DNA of 64,000 nt. It comes from Rummeliibacillus pycnus. Lineage in GTDB: Bacteria; Bacillota; Bacilli; Bacillales_A; Planococcaceae. The translations under genes were made by a program, and so were the position numbers. The notes beneath the pieces were generated by a model. The model saw nothing but the letters and a program-made list of their open reading frames with translations. It had not been told where the DNA came from and did not search any database. Below, in pieces: positions 8,045 through 16,902 of the stretch. Every line of letters starts with the position of its first letter. Within the stretch, counting starts at the first letter, position 1. The stretch spans positions 1,750,423 through 1,814,422 of the forward strand of contig NZ_KZ614145.1 of assembly GCF_002884495.1 (NCBI RefSeq), read 5' to 3'.

Positions 8045-9238
8045 TTAGATACTTCTAGAATATTCACTCAAAAACCATTTCTTTATATGTTGTTGGTCAT
8101 TTTTTAGACGATTTTCAAGAATTTCTGTCAGTATTTTTTCAAGAGTTTCTTTTAACCAAGGTCCGCTTTTTTGACTACTCCATCTTATCAAATCATGCCC
8201 TGTTACAACTAAATCCGTTTTCTTTTGAATGGCTAAGTTTGCCTTAATTTGTTTTATCTCTTCTACGGATTTAGGGTTTGCTGGTGCTTTTTTGAGATAG
8301 TTAGCAAATTCAAACGCTGTTTTCAAAACTTCAAATTCATATTCGAAATAGTTTCTCTTTGTCCATCCATCAGAAATTAATAATTGATAAGCATCAATTA
8401 TATCTTTTACGCGTTTTTTTTCGTTATTAGAGCATTTAAACACGTTTAAAAGTTCAACATCCTGCTTTGGTTGTAATAAGCAGAAAAATGCCCAACCTTT
8501 CCACGATCCTATATCTGCTTTAAAATCCTCCCAAAGCTCCATTTGACTATAGTCCCCTGGTAAAAATTGATTTAAACCGGATTGTTGAATATTTTGTATT
8601 GCTTTCTGAGGATGTTCACTAACAAAAATCTTATCAAATTCAGCTTTTATACGTTCCTTTGCAATAAAATGTAGATCTTTTGCTTGTTTAGAAATAGCAT
8701 CAAATGTAGAATTTTCTATTTCAAATCCTAGCTGTGCACTAAAACGAATCGCGCGGAGCATTCGTAAAGCATCCTCTTTAAATCTTTCTACTGGTTCTCC
8801 TACAGCCCTTATTACGCCATTTTGCAAATCTTCTTTACCGCCAAACAAATCAATAATTTCCTGATTTCCTGACATTGCCATTGCATTGATCGTAAAATCT
8901 CTTCGCTTTAAATCCTCTGCTAATGAAGACACAAAATGCACTTTATCCGGACGACGATGATCTTGATAGGTACCTTCTGTACGATATGTTGTTACCTCCA
9001 CAGGACTTAAGGGATGTATGACAAGAACAGTACCATGAGAAATTCCTACATCTGCTGTACGTGCAAAAACAGTTTTTACTTCTTCAGGTACAGCATTTGT
9101 CGCTACATCAACATCATTCGCCACATGGCCTCTTAATGAATCCCGTACTGCACCACCTACTATAACAGCCTCATAGCCATTTTCTTCGAGTGACTTTATA
9201 ACATCAAATGCGGCTTCCCATGATTTTTGCTTAATCAT
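8045..9238 (-). CDS. cca: CCA-adding tRNA nucleotidyltransferase
   Basis: The enzyme builds or repairs the 3' CCA end of tRNAs (class II poly-A polymerase/CCA family). VGGAVRDSLRG carries the nucleotide-binding GG motif and DVDVAT the catalytic carboxylates. RRDFTINAMAM and ALRMLRAIRFSAQLGF follow, then a helical neck and tail. A longer frame starts at 9271, but the start chosen here has AAAGGTGG nine bases upstream, gives a normal N-terminus of about 397 residues and leaves only an eight-base overlap with bshA. It is the last gene of the dapB-mgsA-bshA-cca operon, with a terminator after it. Confidence 0.94.
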   Translation of the reverse strand: MIKQKSWEAAFDVIKSLEENGYEAVIVGGAVRDSLRGHVANDVDVATNAVPEEVKTVFARTADVGISHGTVLVIHPLSPVEVTTYRTEGTYQDHRRPDKVHFVSSLAEDLKRRDFTINAMAMSGNQEIIDLFGGKEDLQNGVIRAVGEPVERFKEDALRMLRAIRFSAQLGFEIENSTFDAISKQAKDLHFIAKERIKAEFDKIFVSEHPQKAIQNIQQSGLNQFLPGDYSQMELWEDFKADIGSWKGWAFFCLLQPKQDVELLNVFKCSNNEKKRVKDIIDAYQLLISDGWTKRNYFEYEFEVLKTAFEFANYLKKAPANPKSVEEIKQIKANLAIQKKTDLVVTGHDLIRWSSQKSGPWLKETLEKILTEILENRLKNDQQHIKKWFLSEYSRSI

Positions 9239-10367
9239 CTTTTCTTGCCACCTTTTCATAAAGCGCTTCATATTGTTCTACAATATTCGATGAATGGAAT
9301 CTATGATTTGCCGTATAAATAGCTGATTCTCTAAATTGCTGTAACTTTTGATCATCTTGCAACAATTCAATTGCATAATTTGCAGCTTTCTCATAATCGC
9401 CAAGTTCCACAATATAGCCATTTTTACCATGTTCGATTACTTCAGGAATTCCACCAATATTCGTACCAATCCCTGGTACTCCACACGCCATAGCTTCTAA
9501 CAAGACTAACCCGAATGCTTCTTTTTCAGACATTAATAATTTTAAATCACTAATTGCATAAAGTTCCGATAAATTTTCTTGCTTCCCTAAAAACAAAATA
9601 TCTGAAGTGAATTTACACTTTTTCACTTCATGCATGATTTGATTCTTCTCCGGACCGTCACCAACTAATAATAATTTAGCAGGTATTTTCTCTCTTACTT
9701 TAACAAATGTCCGAATAACATCGGGTATATGTTTTACTTTTCTAAAATTCGATACATGTATTAATACTTTTTCATCTTCTTGAATTTCAAAATCTTCTTT
9801 AAGTCGTCTGCCATCTCTCGGTGTATATTCACGTTCATCCACAAAATTATAAATTGTTTCAATCGGTTTATTTGTTTCAATTAGCTCATAAGTCTGTTGT
9901 TTCAAAGAATTGGAAACAGCTGTCACAATATCAGATTTCTCTATACCATACCGAATTGCACTGCTTAATGAGGAATCAAATCCTAATACAGTGATATCAG
10001 TACCGTGTAATGTAGTTACTATACCGATATCTTGTCCAGACATGTCTCGTGCTAACACGGCACAAACTGCATGTGGTATAGCATAATGTACATGCAATAC
10101 ATCTAGTTCTTCACTTTGAATAACATCTGCCATCTTACTCGCCAATGCAATGTCATATGGAGGATACTGAAAGACAGAATAATTGTTTACCTGAACTTCA
10201 TGATAAAAAATATTTGGATAAATTTTATTTAAACGGAAAGGCATACTTGATGTAATGAAATGAATTTCATGTCCTCTTTCAGCCAACATTTTACCTAACT
10301 CTGTTGCCATAACACCAGAGCCTCCAACGGTCGGATAACATGTTATTCCGATTTTTAATTTTTTCAT
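9231..10367 (-). CDS. bshA: N-acetyl-alpha-D-glucosaminyl L-malate synthase (bacillithiol biosynthesis)
   Basis: BshA transfers GlcNAc from UDP-GlcNAc to L-malate, the first step of bacillithiol synthesis. The 378-residue GT4 glycosyltransferase has the family N-terminus GITCYPTVGGSGVMATELG, HVHYAIPHA, TTLHGTDITVLG, and the nucleotide-sugar region SEKEAFGLVLLEAMACG with the EX7E motif. In B. subtilis the deacetylase gene bshB1 lies between bshA and mgsA. Here only 15 bases separate them, so the deacetylase must be encoded elsewhere. The ypdA gene at 53,993 belongs to the same redox system. Confidence 0.95.
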   Translation of the reverse strand: MKKLKIGITCYPTVGGSGVMATELGKMLAERGHEIHFITSSMPFRLNKIYPNIFYHEVQVNNYSVFQYPPYDIALASKMADVIQSEELDVLHVHYAIPHAVCAVLARDMSGQDIGIVTTLHGTDITVLGFDSSLSSAIRYGIEKSDIVTAVSNSLKQQTYELIETNKPIETIYNFVDEREYTPRDGRRLKEDFEIQEDEKVLIHVSNFRKVKHIPDVIRTFVKVREKIPAKLLLVGDGPEKNQIMHEVKKCKFTSDILFLGKQENLSELYAISDLKLLMSEKEAFGLVLLEAMACGVPGIGTNIGGIPEVIEHGKNGYIVELGDYEKAANYAIELLQDDQKLQQFRESAIYTANHRFHSSNIVEQYEALYEKVARKDD

Positions 10368-10382
10368 CCGACCACTACCTTT

Positions 10383-10787
10383 CTATTTTCTGCGTTCTTG
10401 AATTAAACGCCAATCGATAAATCCTTCTTGTAATCCCTTTAATAATACTTCTGCAGTTCCCATATTGGTTGCTAATGGAATTTGATAAACATCACTCAAA
10501 CGTATCAAAGCAGAGACATCAGGTTCATGCGGCTGAGCTGTTAATGGATCCCTAAAGAAAATAACCATATCCATATCGTTATTGGCAATCATACTACCAA
10601 TTTGTTGGTCTCCCCCCAATGGACCAGAACGGAATCTTGTCACATTTAAGCCTGTTGCATCAATTACTCTTTGTCCAGTTGTACCTGTAGCAAAAAGATC
10701 ATGCTGTGCTAAAATATCGCGATATGCTGTCACAAATTGCACCATATCATCTTTTTTCTTGTCATGTGCAATTAATGCAATTTTCAT
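10383..10787 (-). CDS. mgsA: Methylglyoxal synthase
   Basis: MgsA converts dihydroxyacetone phosphate to methylglyoxal, a bypass used when sugar phosphates accumulate. The protein of about 134 residues has the N-terminal [10 protein letters not shown], the phosphate-binding [18 protein letters not shown] with the catalytic Asp, and [14 protein letters not shown]. Two adjacent ATG codons exist. The second (10787) is preferred because it has better spacing from AGAAGG and matches the usual MKIALIAHD start. Bacillithiol, whose first enzyme is the next gene, takes part in methylglyoxal detoxification, which fits the shared operon. Confidence 0.95.
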   Translation of the reverse strand: MKIALIAHDKKKDDMVQFVTAYRDILAQHDLFATGTTGQRVIDATGLNVTRFRSGPLGGDQQIGSMIANNDMDMVIFFRDPLTAQPHEPDVSALIRLSDVYQIPLATNMGTAEVLLKGLQEGFIDWRLIQERRK

Positions 10788-10802
10788 CATGCTACCTTCT
10801 CT

Positions 10803-11600
10803 CTATAAAATATTTTCTAATCCATAAACTAATTCTTTTAACCCCATTACCTTTTCAATAGACAATTTTACACCTGTCATAAAGGATTTTCGATCAAATG
10901 AATCGTGACGTATCGTTAGTAGTTCGCTTGTTCCACCAAATAATACTTGTTGATGTGCAACTAAACCTGGTAAACGGACACTGTGAATACGCATACCATC
11001 AAAATCTGCACCACGTGCTCCAGGGATATTTTCGTGTTCTTCTGGATGACCTTGTTTATGAGATAATCGGTTTTCAGTCATCAATTGAGCTGTTTTTACA
11101 GCTGTACCTGAAGGGGCATCTAATTTTCTATCATGATGCATTTCAATAATCTCAATGTCAGAAAAATAATTAGCAGCCATTTGTGCAAATTTCATCATTA
11201 ATACTGCTCCTATGGCAAAATTAGGGGCAATAATACATCCTATTTCTGATGACTTCGCAATGTTAGTAAGTTCCTCTAACTGTCCATCTGTAAATCCTGT
11301 AGTTCCAATTACAGGACGTACTCCTGCAAAAAGTGCTGTTTTTGTATGTTCGTATACAGCTTGAGGTGTCGTTAAATCAACAAAAACATCTGCTTTTACT
11401 ACATCAAATAATCTATGTAATTCTGTATATACAGGAACATCATAATGTTCTGGGAATTGTTCATATTGAGATAAGTTTACAGCCAATTCTCTATGGTCCA
11501 GAACAGCAACTAATTCCATATGATCATCATTCATTACTGTGTGAACCGCTTCTTGTCCCATTTTACCTCTTGGTCCTGCTATTACTACTCGAATTGTCAT
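10803..11600 (-). CDS. dapB: 4-hydroxy-tetrahydrodipicolinate reductase
   Basis: DapB is an NAD(P)H-dependent reductase of the lysine/diaminopimelate route; its branch also leads to dipicolinate for spores. The 265 residues show an N-terminal Rossmann motif (VVIAGPRGKMGQEA), the GTTGFT loop, APNFAIGAVLMM, the catalytic EMHHDRKLDAPSGTA block (about residues 155-170) and a C-terminal GLEN. It is the first gene of dapB-mgsA-bshA-cca, 15 bases before mgsA. The B. subtilis ypjD (MazG-like) gene just upstream of dapB is absent here. Confidence 0.96.
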   Translation of the reverse strand: MTIRVVIAGPRGKMGQEAVHTVMNDDHMELVAVLDHRELAVNLSQYEQFPEHYDVPVYTELHRLFDVVKADVFVDLTTPQAVYEHTKTALFAGVRPVIGTTGFTDGQLEELTNIAKSSEIGCIIAPNFAIGAVLMMKFAQMAANYFSDIEIIEMHHDRKLDAPSGTAVKTAQLMTENRLSHKQGHPEEHENIPGARGADFDGMRIHSVRLPGLVAHQQVLFGGTSELLTIRHDSFDRKSFMTGVKLSIEKVMGLKELVYGLENIL

Positions 11601-12090
11601 TACTTCTCTTCCTTTCTACTCCAATGATTTTTTAACACGTGTTTCAAATTTTAATTACTGTTTATATGGCTTTTGTCATAATATGTTTTCAACATTTATG
11701 AAATAAATAAAAATAAACCCCTCAAAATCATTATTCTACTATTTGATAACTTTAGTGAAATTTTGCCCCCTATTTACATTTTGCAGCTTTAGCATTCTCC
11801 TAATTTTCCTGTTAGATGTGCTAATAAATAAATATTAGTATACTTTTTATTTTCTCAAGAGTCTCCCCACATAATCCTAATCAACTATTAAGGTAGTTGT
11901 CAAAATCCATAAAATACATGATAATATATTCTTGTGTTAAGTTATTAAATATGGCAAAACCATGTAAAAAGAGGGAAACACTTATAACTATAACTGTATC
12001 ATCTATTCTTGATGATTTCGATAAATGGAATCAATTTTCTGTACATTTATCGTTATTATACTCTACAACTTAAAAATGAGGTGAAAATGA
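11601..12090. other. Intergenic region between divergent dapB and the YitT-family gene
   Basis: The 490 AT-rich bases carry both 5' regions. A plausible promoter for the rightward gene lies at 11897-11925, leaving a leader of about 160 bases in which I found no strong hairpin. A short open frame at 11951-12073 has no ribosome site and was not called. Nothing else was recognised. Confidence 0.5.
11897..11925 (+). promoter_or_regulatory. Candidate sigma-A promoter for the YitT-family gene
   Basis: TTGTCA (11897-11902), 17 bases, then GATAAT (11920-11925). It is the best box pair on the plus strand of this gap, about 165 bases before the start codon. Confidence 0.45.
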
Positions 12091-12957
12091 ATGCCAAATA
12101 TTAAAATTAAAAATACTTTGTTCATCATATTAGGTGCGGCTATTTTTAGTTTTGGTTTTGTACATTTTAATATACAAAATCACTTGGGTGAAGGTGGTTT
12201 TAACGGTATTACGTTAATTTTATACAACGTATTCCATCTTGATCCCGCAATTATGAACTTAGTATTAAACATACCTATGTTTATCATTGGTTGGCGCGTA
12301 CTTGGGCGAAAAACCTTTATCTATACAATTATCGGTACTGTTTCTGTTTCTGTATTTCTAAAGGTATTCCAAATTTATACGTTTACAATTGACTTACACA
12401 ATGATATGTTCCTTGTCTCATTATTTGCTGGTGTATTTCTAGGCATTGGATTAGGTATTATTTTCCGAGTGGGGGGTACAACTGGTGGTGTCGATATTAT
12501 TGCCCGTTTAGTCAATAAATTCTTCGGATGGCCAATGGGAAAAACAATGTTCATATTTGATGCTATTGTTATTATTTTATCATGGATCACTTTCTTAGAT
12601 TCCCGTTCTGTAATGTATACCTTAGTCTGTGTATTTGTAACAGCACGAGTAATCGATTTTGTACAAGAAGGTGCTTATACGGCAAGGGGTGCAATCATCA
12701 TCTCGAACAATAATAGTGAAATTGCAGAACGTATTGCCAAACAGATGGATCGAGGCGTCACTTTTTTAAGAGGATATGGTTATTACACGAAAGAAGATCG
12801 TGAAGTTATCTATTGTGTAGTTGCAAAGAATGAAATGTTCAAATTAAAAAGTATCGTTTTATCAGTTGATCCACATGCTTTCATGACTGTATCCGAAGTC
12901 CATGATGTAAGTGGAGAAGGTTTTACATTAGATGATCAAAAACAACCAATAGAGTAA
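12091..12957 (+). CDS. YitT-family membrane protein with C-terminal DUF2179 domain (YpjC-like)
   Basis: The 288-residue integral membrane protein has five or six hydrophobic segments between residues 8 and 195, with the family block GLGIIFRVGGTTGGVDIIARL (about residues 123-143). A cytoplasmic DUF2179 domain (about 205-285) contains RGVTFLRGYGYYTKEDREVIYCVV. YitT proteins are common in Bacillales in many paralogs; no transport function is firmly established. The ribosome site GAGGTG precedes the ATG, and an overlapping upstream ATG is out of frame. A paralog (ypjC) sits near dapB in B. subtilis, but here the gene points the other way. Confidence 0.85.
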   Translation: MPNIKIKNTLFIILGAAIFSFGFVHFNIQNHLGEGGFNGITLILYNVFHLDPAIMNLVLNIPMFIIGWRVLGRKTFIYTIIGTVSVSVFLKVFQIYTFTIDLHNDMFLVSLFAGVFLGIGLGIIFRVGGTTGGVDIIARLVNKFFGWPMGKTMFIFDAIVIILSWITFLDSRSVMYTLVCVFVTARVIDFVQEGAYTARGAIIISNNNSEIAERIAKQMDRGVTFLRGYGYYTKEDREVIYCVVAKNEMFKLKSIVLSVDPHAFMTVSEVHDVSGEGFTLDDQKQPIE

Positions 12958-12975
12958 TACTAATCTAAATGATAA

Positions 12976-13024
12976 AAAGGGTATCTTCTTAGTCCTTATA
13001 TAAAAGACTTTGAAGTTACCCTTT
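12976..13024. terminator. Bidirectional terminator between convergent YitT and DUF3870 genes
   Basis: A long stem (AAAGGGTA/TACCCTTT extended inward by CTTC/GAAG and AGTC/GACT) has an A/T-rich loop. On the minus strand it ends in TTTTTATC; on the plus strand the tail is weaker. It closes both converging transcripts. Confidence 0.75.
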
Positions 13025-13028
13025 AGCT

Positions 13029-13355
13029 TTAATTATGGACTTTCAAAAGAACATGTTGTTCGTATTGTTTATATAAATCTTTTAATGATGATACTAGGGC
13101 ATTCCCTGCTTTCCCTAGATAATATTCCTTAACGACTTTAATAGGGGTCTCAATACCGTCTTGTAAACTATAACCTCGTAATATATTTTCAACAAATACT
13201 TGGCTATGTTGTGTTGCAAGTGTACAACTTGCCGCAACGATTACTCCATATTTCTTATCAATCTCTGCTGTAATTGTTAAAGTCTCATATATATTTTTTG
13301 CAGCCATCCCTGAAGGAAGTCTTGCATGTCCTGCAATAAATATAGTATTCATCAT
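13029..13355 (-). CDS. DUF3870 domain protein, last gene of the hyu operon
   Basis: A 108-residue soluble protein with no signal or membrane segment. The pattern FIAGHARLPSGMAAK near the N-terminus, the central EIDKKYGVIVAASCTLAT and the late GKAGNALVSSLKDLYKQY are those of DUF3870, a small family of unknown function that I associate with hydantoinase/oxoprolinase clusters. An ATG ATG pair marks the start after GGGGG, and either ATG is possible. It is the distal gene of the six-gene operon, 93 bases after the dehydrogenase. A role as accessory or substrate-handling protein is only a guess. Confidence 0.75.
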   Translation of the reverse strand: MMNTIFIAGHARLPSGMAAKNIYETLTITAEIDKKYGVIVAASCTLATQHSQVFVENILRGYSLQDGIETPIKVVKEYYLGKAGNALVSSLKDLYKQYEQHVLLKVHN

Positions 13356-13448
13356 TCCATCCCCCTCGGCAAATTTATGACATCCCCCTACTTAGATATC
13401 ATACTATACCAAGATGGAAATAGACAATACTTCAATAAATTGCCATCA

Positions 13449-14897
13449 TCATTCTACATTAATAGATACAAACTGTGACTCTATATATGGTTCTATTCCT
13501 TCATGTCCTCCTTCACGCCCTACCCCACTTTCCTTCATCCCACCAAATGGTGCTTGGGTTGTAGAAGGTACTCCATCATTCCATCCAATAATACCATATT
13601 CTAATTTTTCAATTAGTTTCATGCCTTTTGAAACATTGTTTGTAAAAACATATGCAGCTAAGCCATATGGTGTATCATTTGCTAAAGTAGCAGCTTCCTC
13701 AATAGAAGAAATTTTTTGAATTGGTGCTATTGGCCCAAAAGTTTCCTCATGCATAACAATCATTGAAGAATCAACATTACAAAGAACAGTTGGCTGATAG
13801 AAGTTTTCTCCAAGTTCTTGTAATCTTTCACCGCCATATGCTACCTTGGCACCTTTTTGCACTGCATCCTCTACATGTTCAATCACTTTATTTAAACTTG
13901 ATTTATTGATTAAAGGTCCTATGTCAGCTGATTCTTCAATACTATTTGCAACATTTAATGCTTTCACAGCTTCAACATACTTTTCAACAAATTGGTCATG
14001 AATCCCTTCCTGTACATAAATACGATTCGCACATACACAAGTTTGCCCAGTATTACGGAACGCTGAAGCCACTGCCTCTCTGACTGCTAAATCAATATTA
14101 GCATCATCTAAAACTATTACTGGTGCATGACCACCTAGCTCTAATGATAACCGTTTAACTTGCGCTGCACTTTGTTCGATTAATTGTTTACCTACCTCAG
14201 TTGAACCAGTGAATGTAATTTTCCGAACTTTTGGATTTGCCATTAGTTCATCGCCAATTTCTTGCGATGAACCTGTTACCAAGTTAACAACGCCTTTTGG
14301 AAATCCTGCTTGTTCACATAACTCTACAATTTTTATTGCAGTTAATGGACTTTCACTTGACGGTTTAATAACAATTGTACAACCTGCTGCAAGTGCTGGT
14401 CCCATTTTCCGAGCTAACATTCCAGCAGGAAAATTCCAAGGCGTAATCGCACCAACAACTCCTACTGGTTTCTTCCATACCTGTAAGCGTTTATTTGTAT
14501 TATGTGATGGAATTGTTTCACCATAAATTCTCTTTCCTTCTTCTGCATACCAATCTAAAAACGAAGCAACAGAATCGACTTCACCGCGAGATTCACGAAT
14601 TGGTTTACCCATTTCTAAAGTCATTGTTTTAGCTAACTCTTCTTTATTTTCCAGTACTAATTCATGTAGTTTACGTAATAACTTTCCTCTTTCATAAGCT
14701 GTTGTTTGAGACCATTCTCTGAATGCATAATGAGCTGCCTCAATCGCTTCTTTTGTTTCCTTTGTACCGCCATTTGGTACATATCCAATGACTTCGTTTG
14801 TTACTGGATTAATTACTTCTCGTGTAGGTAAAGCTTTTCCTATCCATTCACCATTAATATAATTTCCATATGATTTTACGATTGTTTGTTGACTCAT
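13449..14897 (-). CDS. gabD: NAD(P)-dependent succinate-semialdehyde dehydrogenase family aldehyde dehydrogenase
   Basis: The 482-residue ALDH has PWNFP (about 152), the catalytic glutamate in LELGGHAP (about 255), the active cysteine in GQTCVCANR (about 288) and EETFGP. The double-cysteine CVC context and overall length are typical of succinate- or glutarate-semialdehyde dehydrogenases. It lies 18 bases after hyuB and shares an operon with a class III aminotransferase. This suggests it oxidises the semialdehyde the aminotransferase makes (GABA to succinate, or a C5 analogue). Substrate choice cannot be settled from sequence, so the symbol is provisional. Confidence 0.82.
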   Translation of the reverse strand: MSQQTIVKSYGNYINGEWIGKALPTREVINPVTNEVIGYVPNGGTKETKEAIEAAHYAFREWSQTTAYERGKLLRKLHELVLENKEELAKTMTLEMGKPIRESRGEVDSVASFLDWYAEEGKRIYGETIPSHNTNKRLQVWKKPVGVVGAITPWNFPAGMLARKMGPALAAGCTIVIKPSSESPLTAIKIVELCEQAGFPKGVVNLVTGSSQEIGDELMANPKVRKITFTGSTEVGKQLIEQSAAQVKRLSLELGGHAPVIVLDDANIDLAVREAVASAFRNTGQTCVCANRIYVQEGIHDQFVEKYVEAVKALNVANSIEESADIGPLINKSSLNKVIEHVEDAVQKGAKVAYGGERLQELGENFYQPTVLCNVDSSMIVMHEETFGPIAPIQKISSIEEAATLANDTPYGLAAYVFTNNVSKGMKLIEKLEYGIIGWNDGVPSTTQAPFGGMKESGVGREGGHEGIEPYIESQFVSINVE

Positions 14898-14915
14898 AGT
14901 ATCCCTCCTATTGAT

Positions 14916-16883
14916 CTAGTTCCAATGTGGCACCATTCTTTGTTGCAACATTTCACGATATTGCTTTGTTGAATTAGGTAAAGCTTGCTTGGCAGCATGA
15001 TCAAAAATAACACCATGTCTACGAATTAAATCGTATTCATCGATCTCACCATTCAAATACTTTTCCTCAACTTTTACAATATCCTCTTGTAACCAAGCTT
15101 TACGATTTTCACGAATATATGCACGTTCCTTTTCAGTTGCATTTTCATTTATTTCAAATAAATCTAAATCCCGATCAATTTCTAGAATAATAACCCCATA
15201 ATCTTTTTTTGCACGCTCAATTGATACATACTCATCGATAACATCTTCTAATACAGCTTTTGGATCACGTAAAAGTGGATCGCCTAAACCTCCACCACCT
15301 GCTGATGGCCGTGTAAATGAATCACCTTTTTTTACTGCAACATTTGAAAAAATAGCTCCTAAAAACTGTTCTTGTTCTTTATTAGGATTTAGCCATGCCC
15401 CATGTGGAGATGATGGAAGTCCTCCTGAAATCCCCCACGTAATAGCACGTGATCGATCACAACAATAAGACATCACAGTATCCTCAATTTCAGTTAGAAC
15501 ACCACCTTTTTCTACACCACATCCACCTCGATATTGACCTGGTCCACCCGAATCAATCACAATCTCATGTTTTGTTGTAACAACAGGAGATAATCGTTCT
15601 TGGCCTTCGCATGGCTGTACACTAAGTCCTACCCCAAATACTGGAGACATCGCATTTGCTCCATCTCGTTTATGGCGACCACCATGACCCCCAGCCATCC
15701 AGTCATACCACATAAAGTAATTTCGTTCTTGTCTGGTATCCCAACCACCAATTAACAAATATTCAAGGTTAAATGAACATGCTAGAGCGCGTTCTGGCAT
15801 AATTCGAGACCATAATTCGAAACAAGCATTCAAGATTTTTTCATATGCTCCCGAACAAAATCCAGTTACCGCAATTGGATATGGTGCATTAACAACTGAA
15901 TTTTCTGGTAATTCGATGTGAATTGCTCTATAAAAGCCGGAGTTTAATGGTATATTAGGGAAAAAGGTCTTCGTTCCCGCATAGGCCGCTGACATAGATG
16001 CACCAAACCCTGCATTTAAGAAGCAACCTATATATCGATGTGAACCGCTCAAATCATATGAAACTTCATCATCTTGAATCGTCATTTTTATTTTAATAGG
16101 GATCAAGCCATCGCCAATTTGGGGATCCATATCTAGAAAATCTTCCGTTTCCCAGGTACCATTCGGTAACGCTTGAATATGTGAACGTGCAAGTCTCTCT
16201 ACATAGTCTTGAACCTCTGCAAATGCTGTCTCTATCGTATCAATGCCATATTTATCTATAAGAGCGTGTAATTGTGTTTCTCCTACTTTAGTTGCTTCTA
16301 TTTGTGACCGTAAATCACCTAATCTCTCTTCAGGGATTCGCATATTTGATACAATTAAATTTGCAACATCATTTAAAAATATCCCTTTACTTATAATACG
16401 AGTTGGAGGAATACGCATCCCTTCACCATAGTGATCTTTTGATTTTATATCGAATGATCCGGGCACAGAACCTCCCATATCTGCCCAGTGGCCATTTACC
16501 TGCATAAAGGAAATCAAACGATTCTCATAAAATACAGGACGAATCAATCGTGTATCATTAAAATGGGTACCACCACGGTATGGGTCATTAACAATAAATA
16601 CATCCCCAGGATGAATGTCATTTTTAAAATCTTCTAATACTGCTTTAGCTGTTAAATGTAAGGTACCAACATGGACTGAAATATCTTGTGTCCCTTGCAT
16701 GACTGTGTTCCCATCCGCATCACATATAGCCGAACTAAAATCTCTGTTATAGATAACAAATGAATAACATGTTCTCAAAATTTGTTCTGACATTTGGTCT
16801 ACCAAATTGACATAGGCATTTTTTAAGACCTCGAATGTGACAGGATCTAATTTACTTTGAAATAATTCAGGTTTTGTTGTCAT
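14916..16883 (-). CDS. hyuB: Hydantoinase B / ATP-dependent oxoprolinase-type subunit
   Basis: A 655-residue HyuB-family protein with DPVTFEVLKNAYVNLVDQM at the N-terminus, then NDPYRGGTHFNDT (about residues 99-111), GHWADMGGSVPGS, a GAYEK/AGGHGGRHKRDG region, and GGPGQYRGGCG followed by SAGGGGLGDPL. HyuB pairs with HyuA to hydrolyse cyclic amides (hydantoins, oxoproline, lactams) using ATP; related pairs carboxylate ketones. It is 19 bases after hyuA. About 90 extra charged residues follow GLGDPLLRDP, making it longer than many HyuB proteins and nearer to acetophenone-carboxylase-type subunits. The substrate is therefore uncertain. Confidence 0.85.
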   Translation of the reverse strand: MTTKPELFQSKLDPVTFEVLKNAYVNLVDQMSEQILRTCYSFVIYNRDFSSAICDADGNTVMQGTQDISVHVGTLHLTAKAVLEDFKNDIHPGDVFIVNDPYRGGTHFNDTRLIRPVFYENRLISFMQVNGHWADMGGSVPGSFDIKSKDHYGEGMRIPPTRIISKGIFLNDVANLIVSNMRIPEERLGDLRSQIEATKVGETQLHALIDKYGIDTIETAFAEVQDYVERLARSHIQALPNGTWETEDFLDMDPQIGDGLIPIKIKMTIQDDEVSYDLSGSHRYIGCFLNAGFGASMSAAYAGTKTFFPNIPLNSGFYRAIHIELPENSVVNAPYPIAVTGFCSGAYEKILNACFELWSRIMPERALACSFNLEYLLIGGWDTRQERNYFMWYDWMAGGHGGRHKRDGANAMSPVFGVGLSVQPCEGQERLSPVVTTKHEIVIDSGGPGQYRGGCGVEKGGVLTEIEDTVMSYCCDRSRAITWGISGGLPSSPHGAWLNPNKEQEQFLGAIFSNVAVKKGDSFTRPSAGGGGLGDPLLRDPKAVLEDVIDEYVSIERAKKDYGVIILEIDRDLDLFEINENATEKERAYIRENRKAWLQEDIVKVEEKYLNGEIDEYDLIRRHGVIFDHAAKQALPNSTKQYREMLQQRMVPHWN

Positions 16884-16902
16884 GGCCAGTCTCCTTTGCT
16901 AT

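Noticed and set aside
11951-12073. 40-codon plus-strand open frame upstream of the YitT gene
   Set aside because: No ribosome site before the ATG and no recognisable pattern; lies in the presumed leader.
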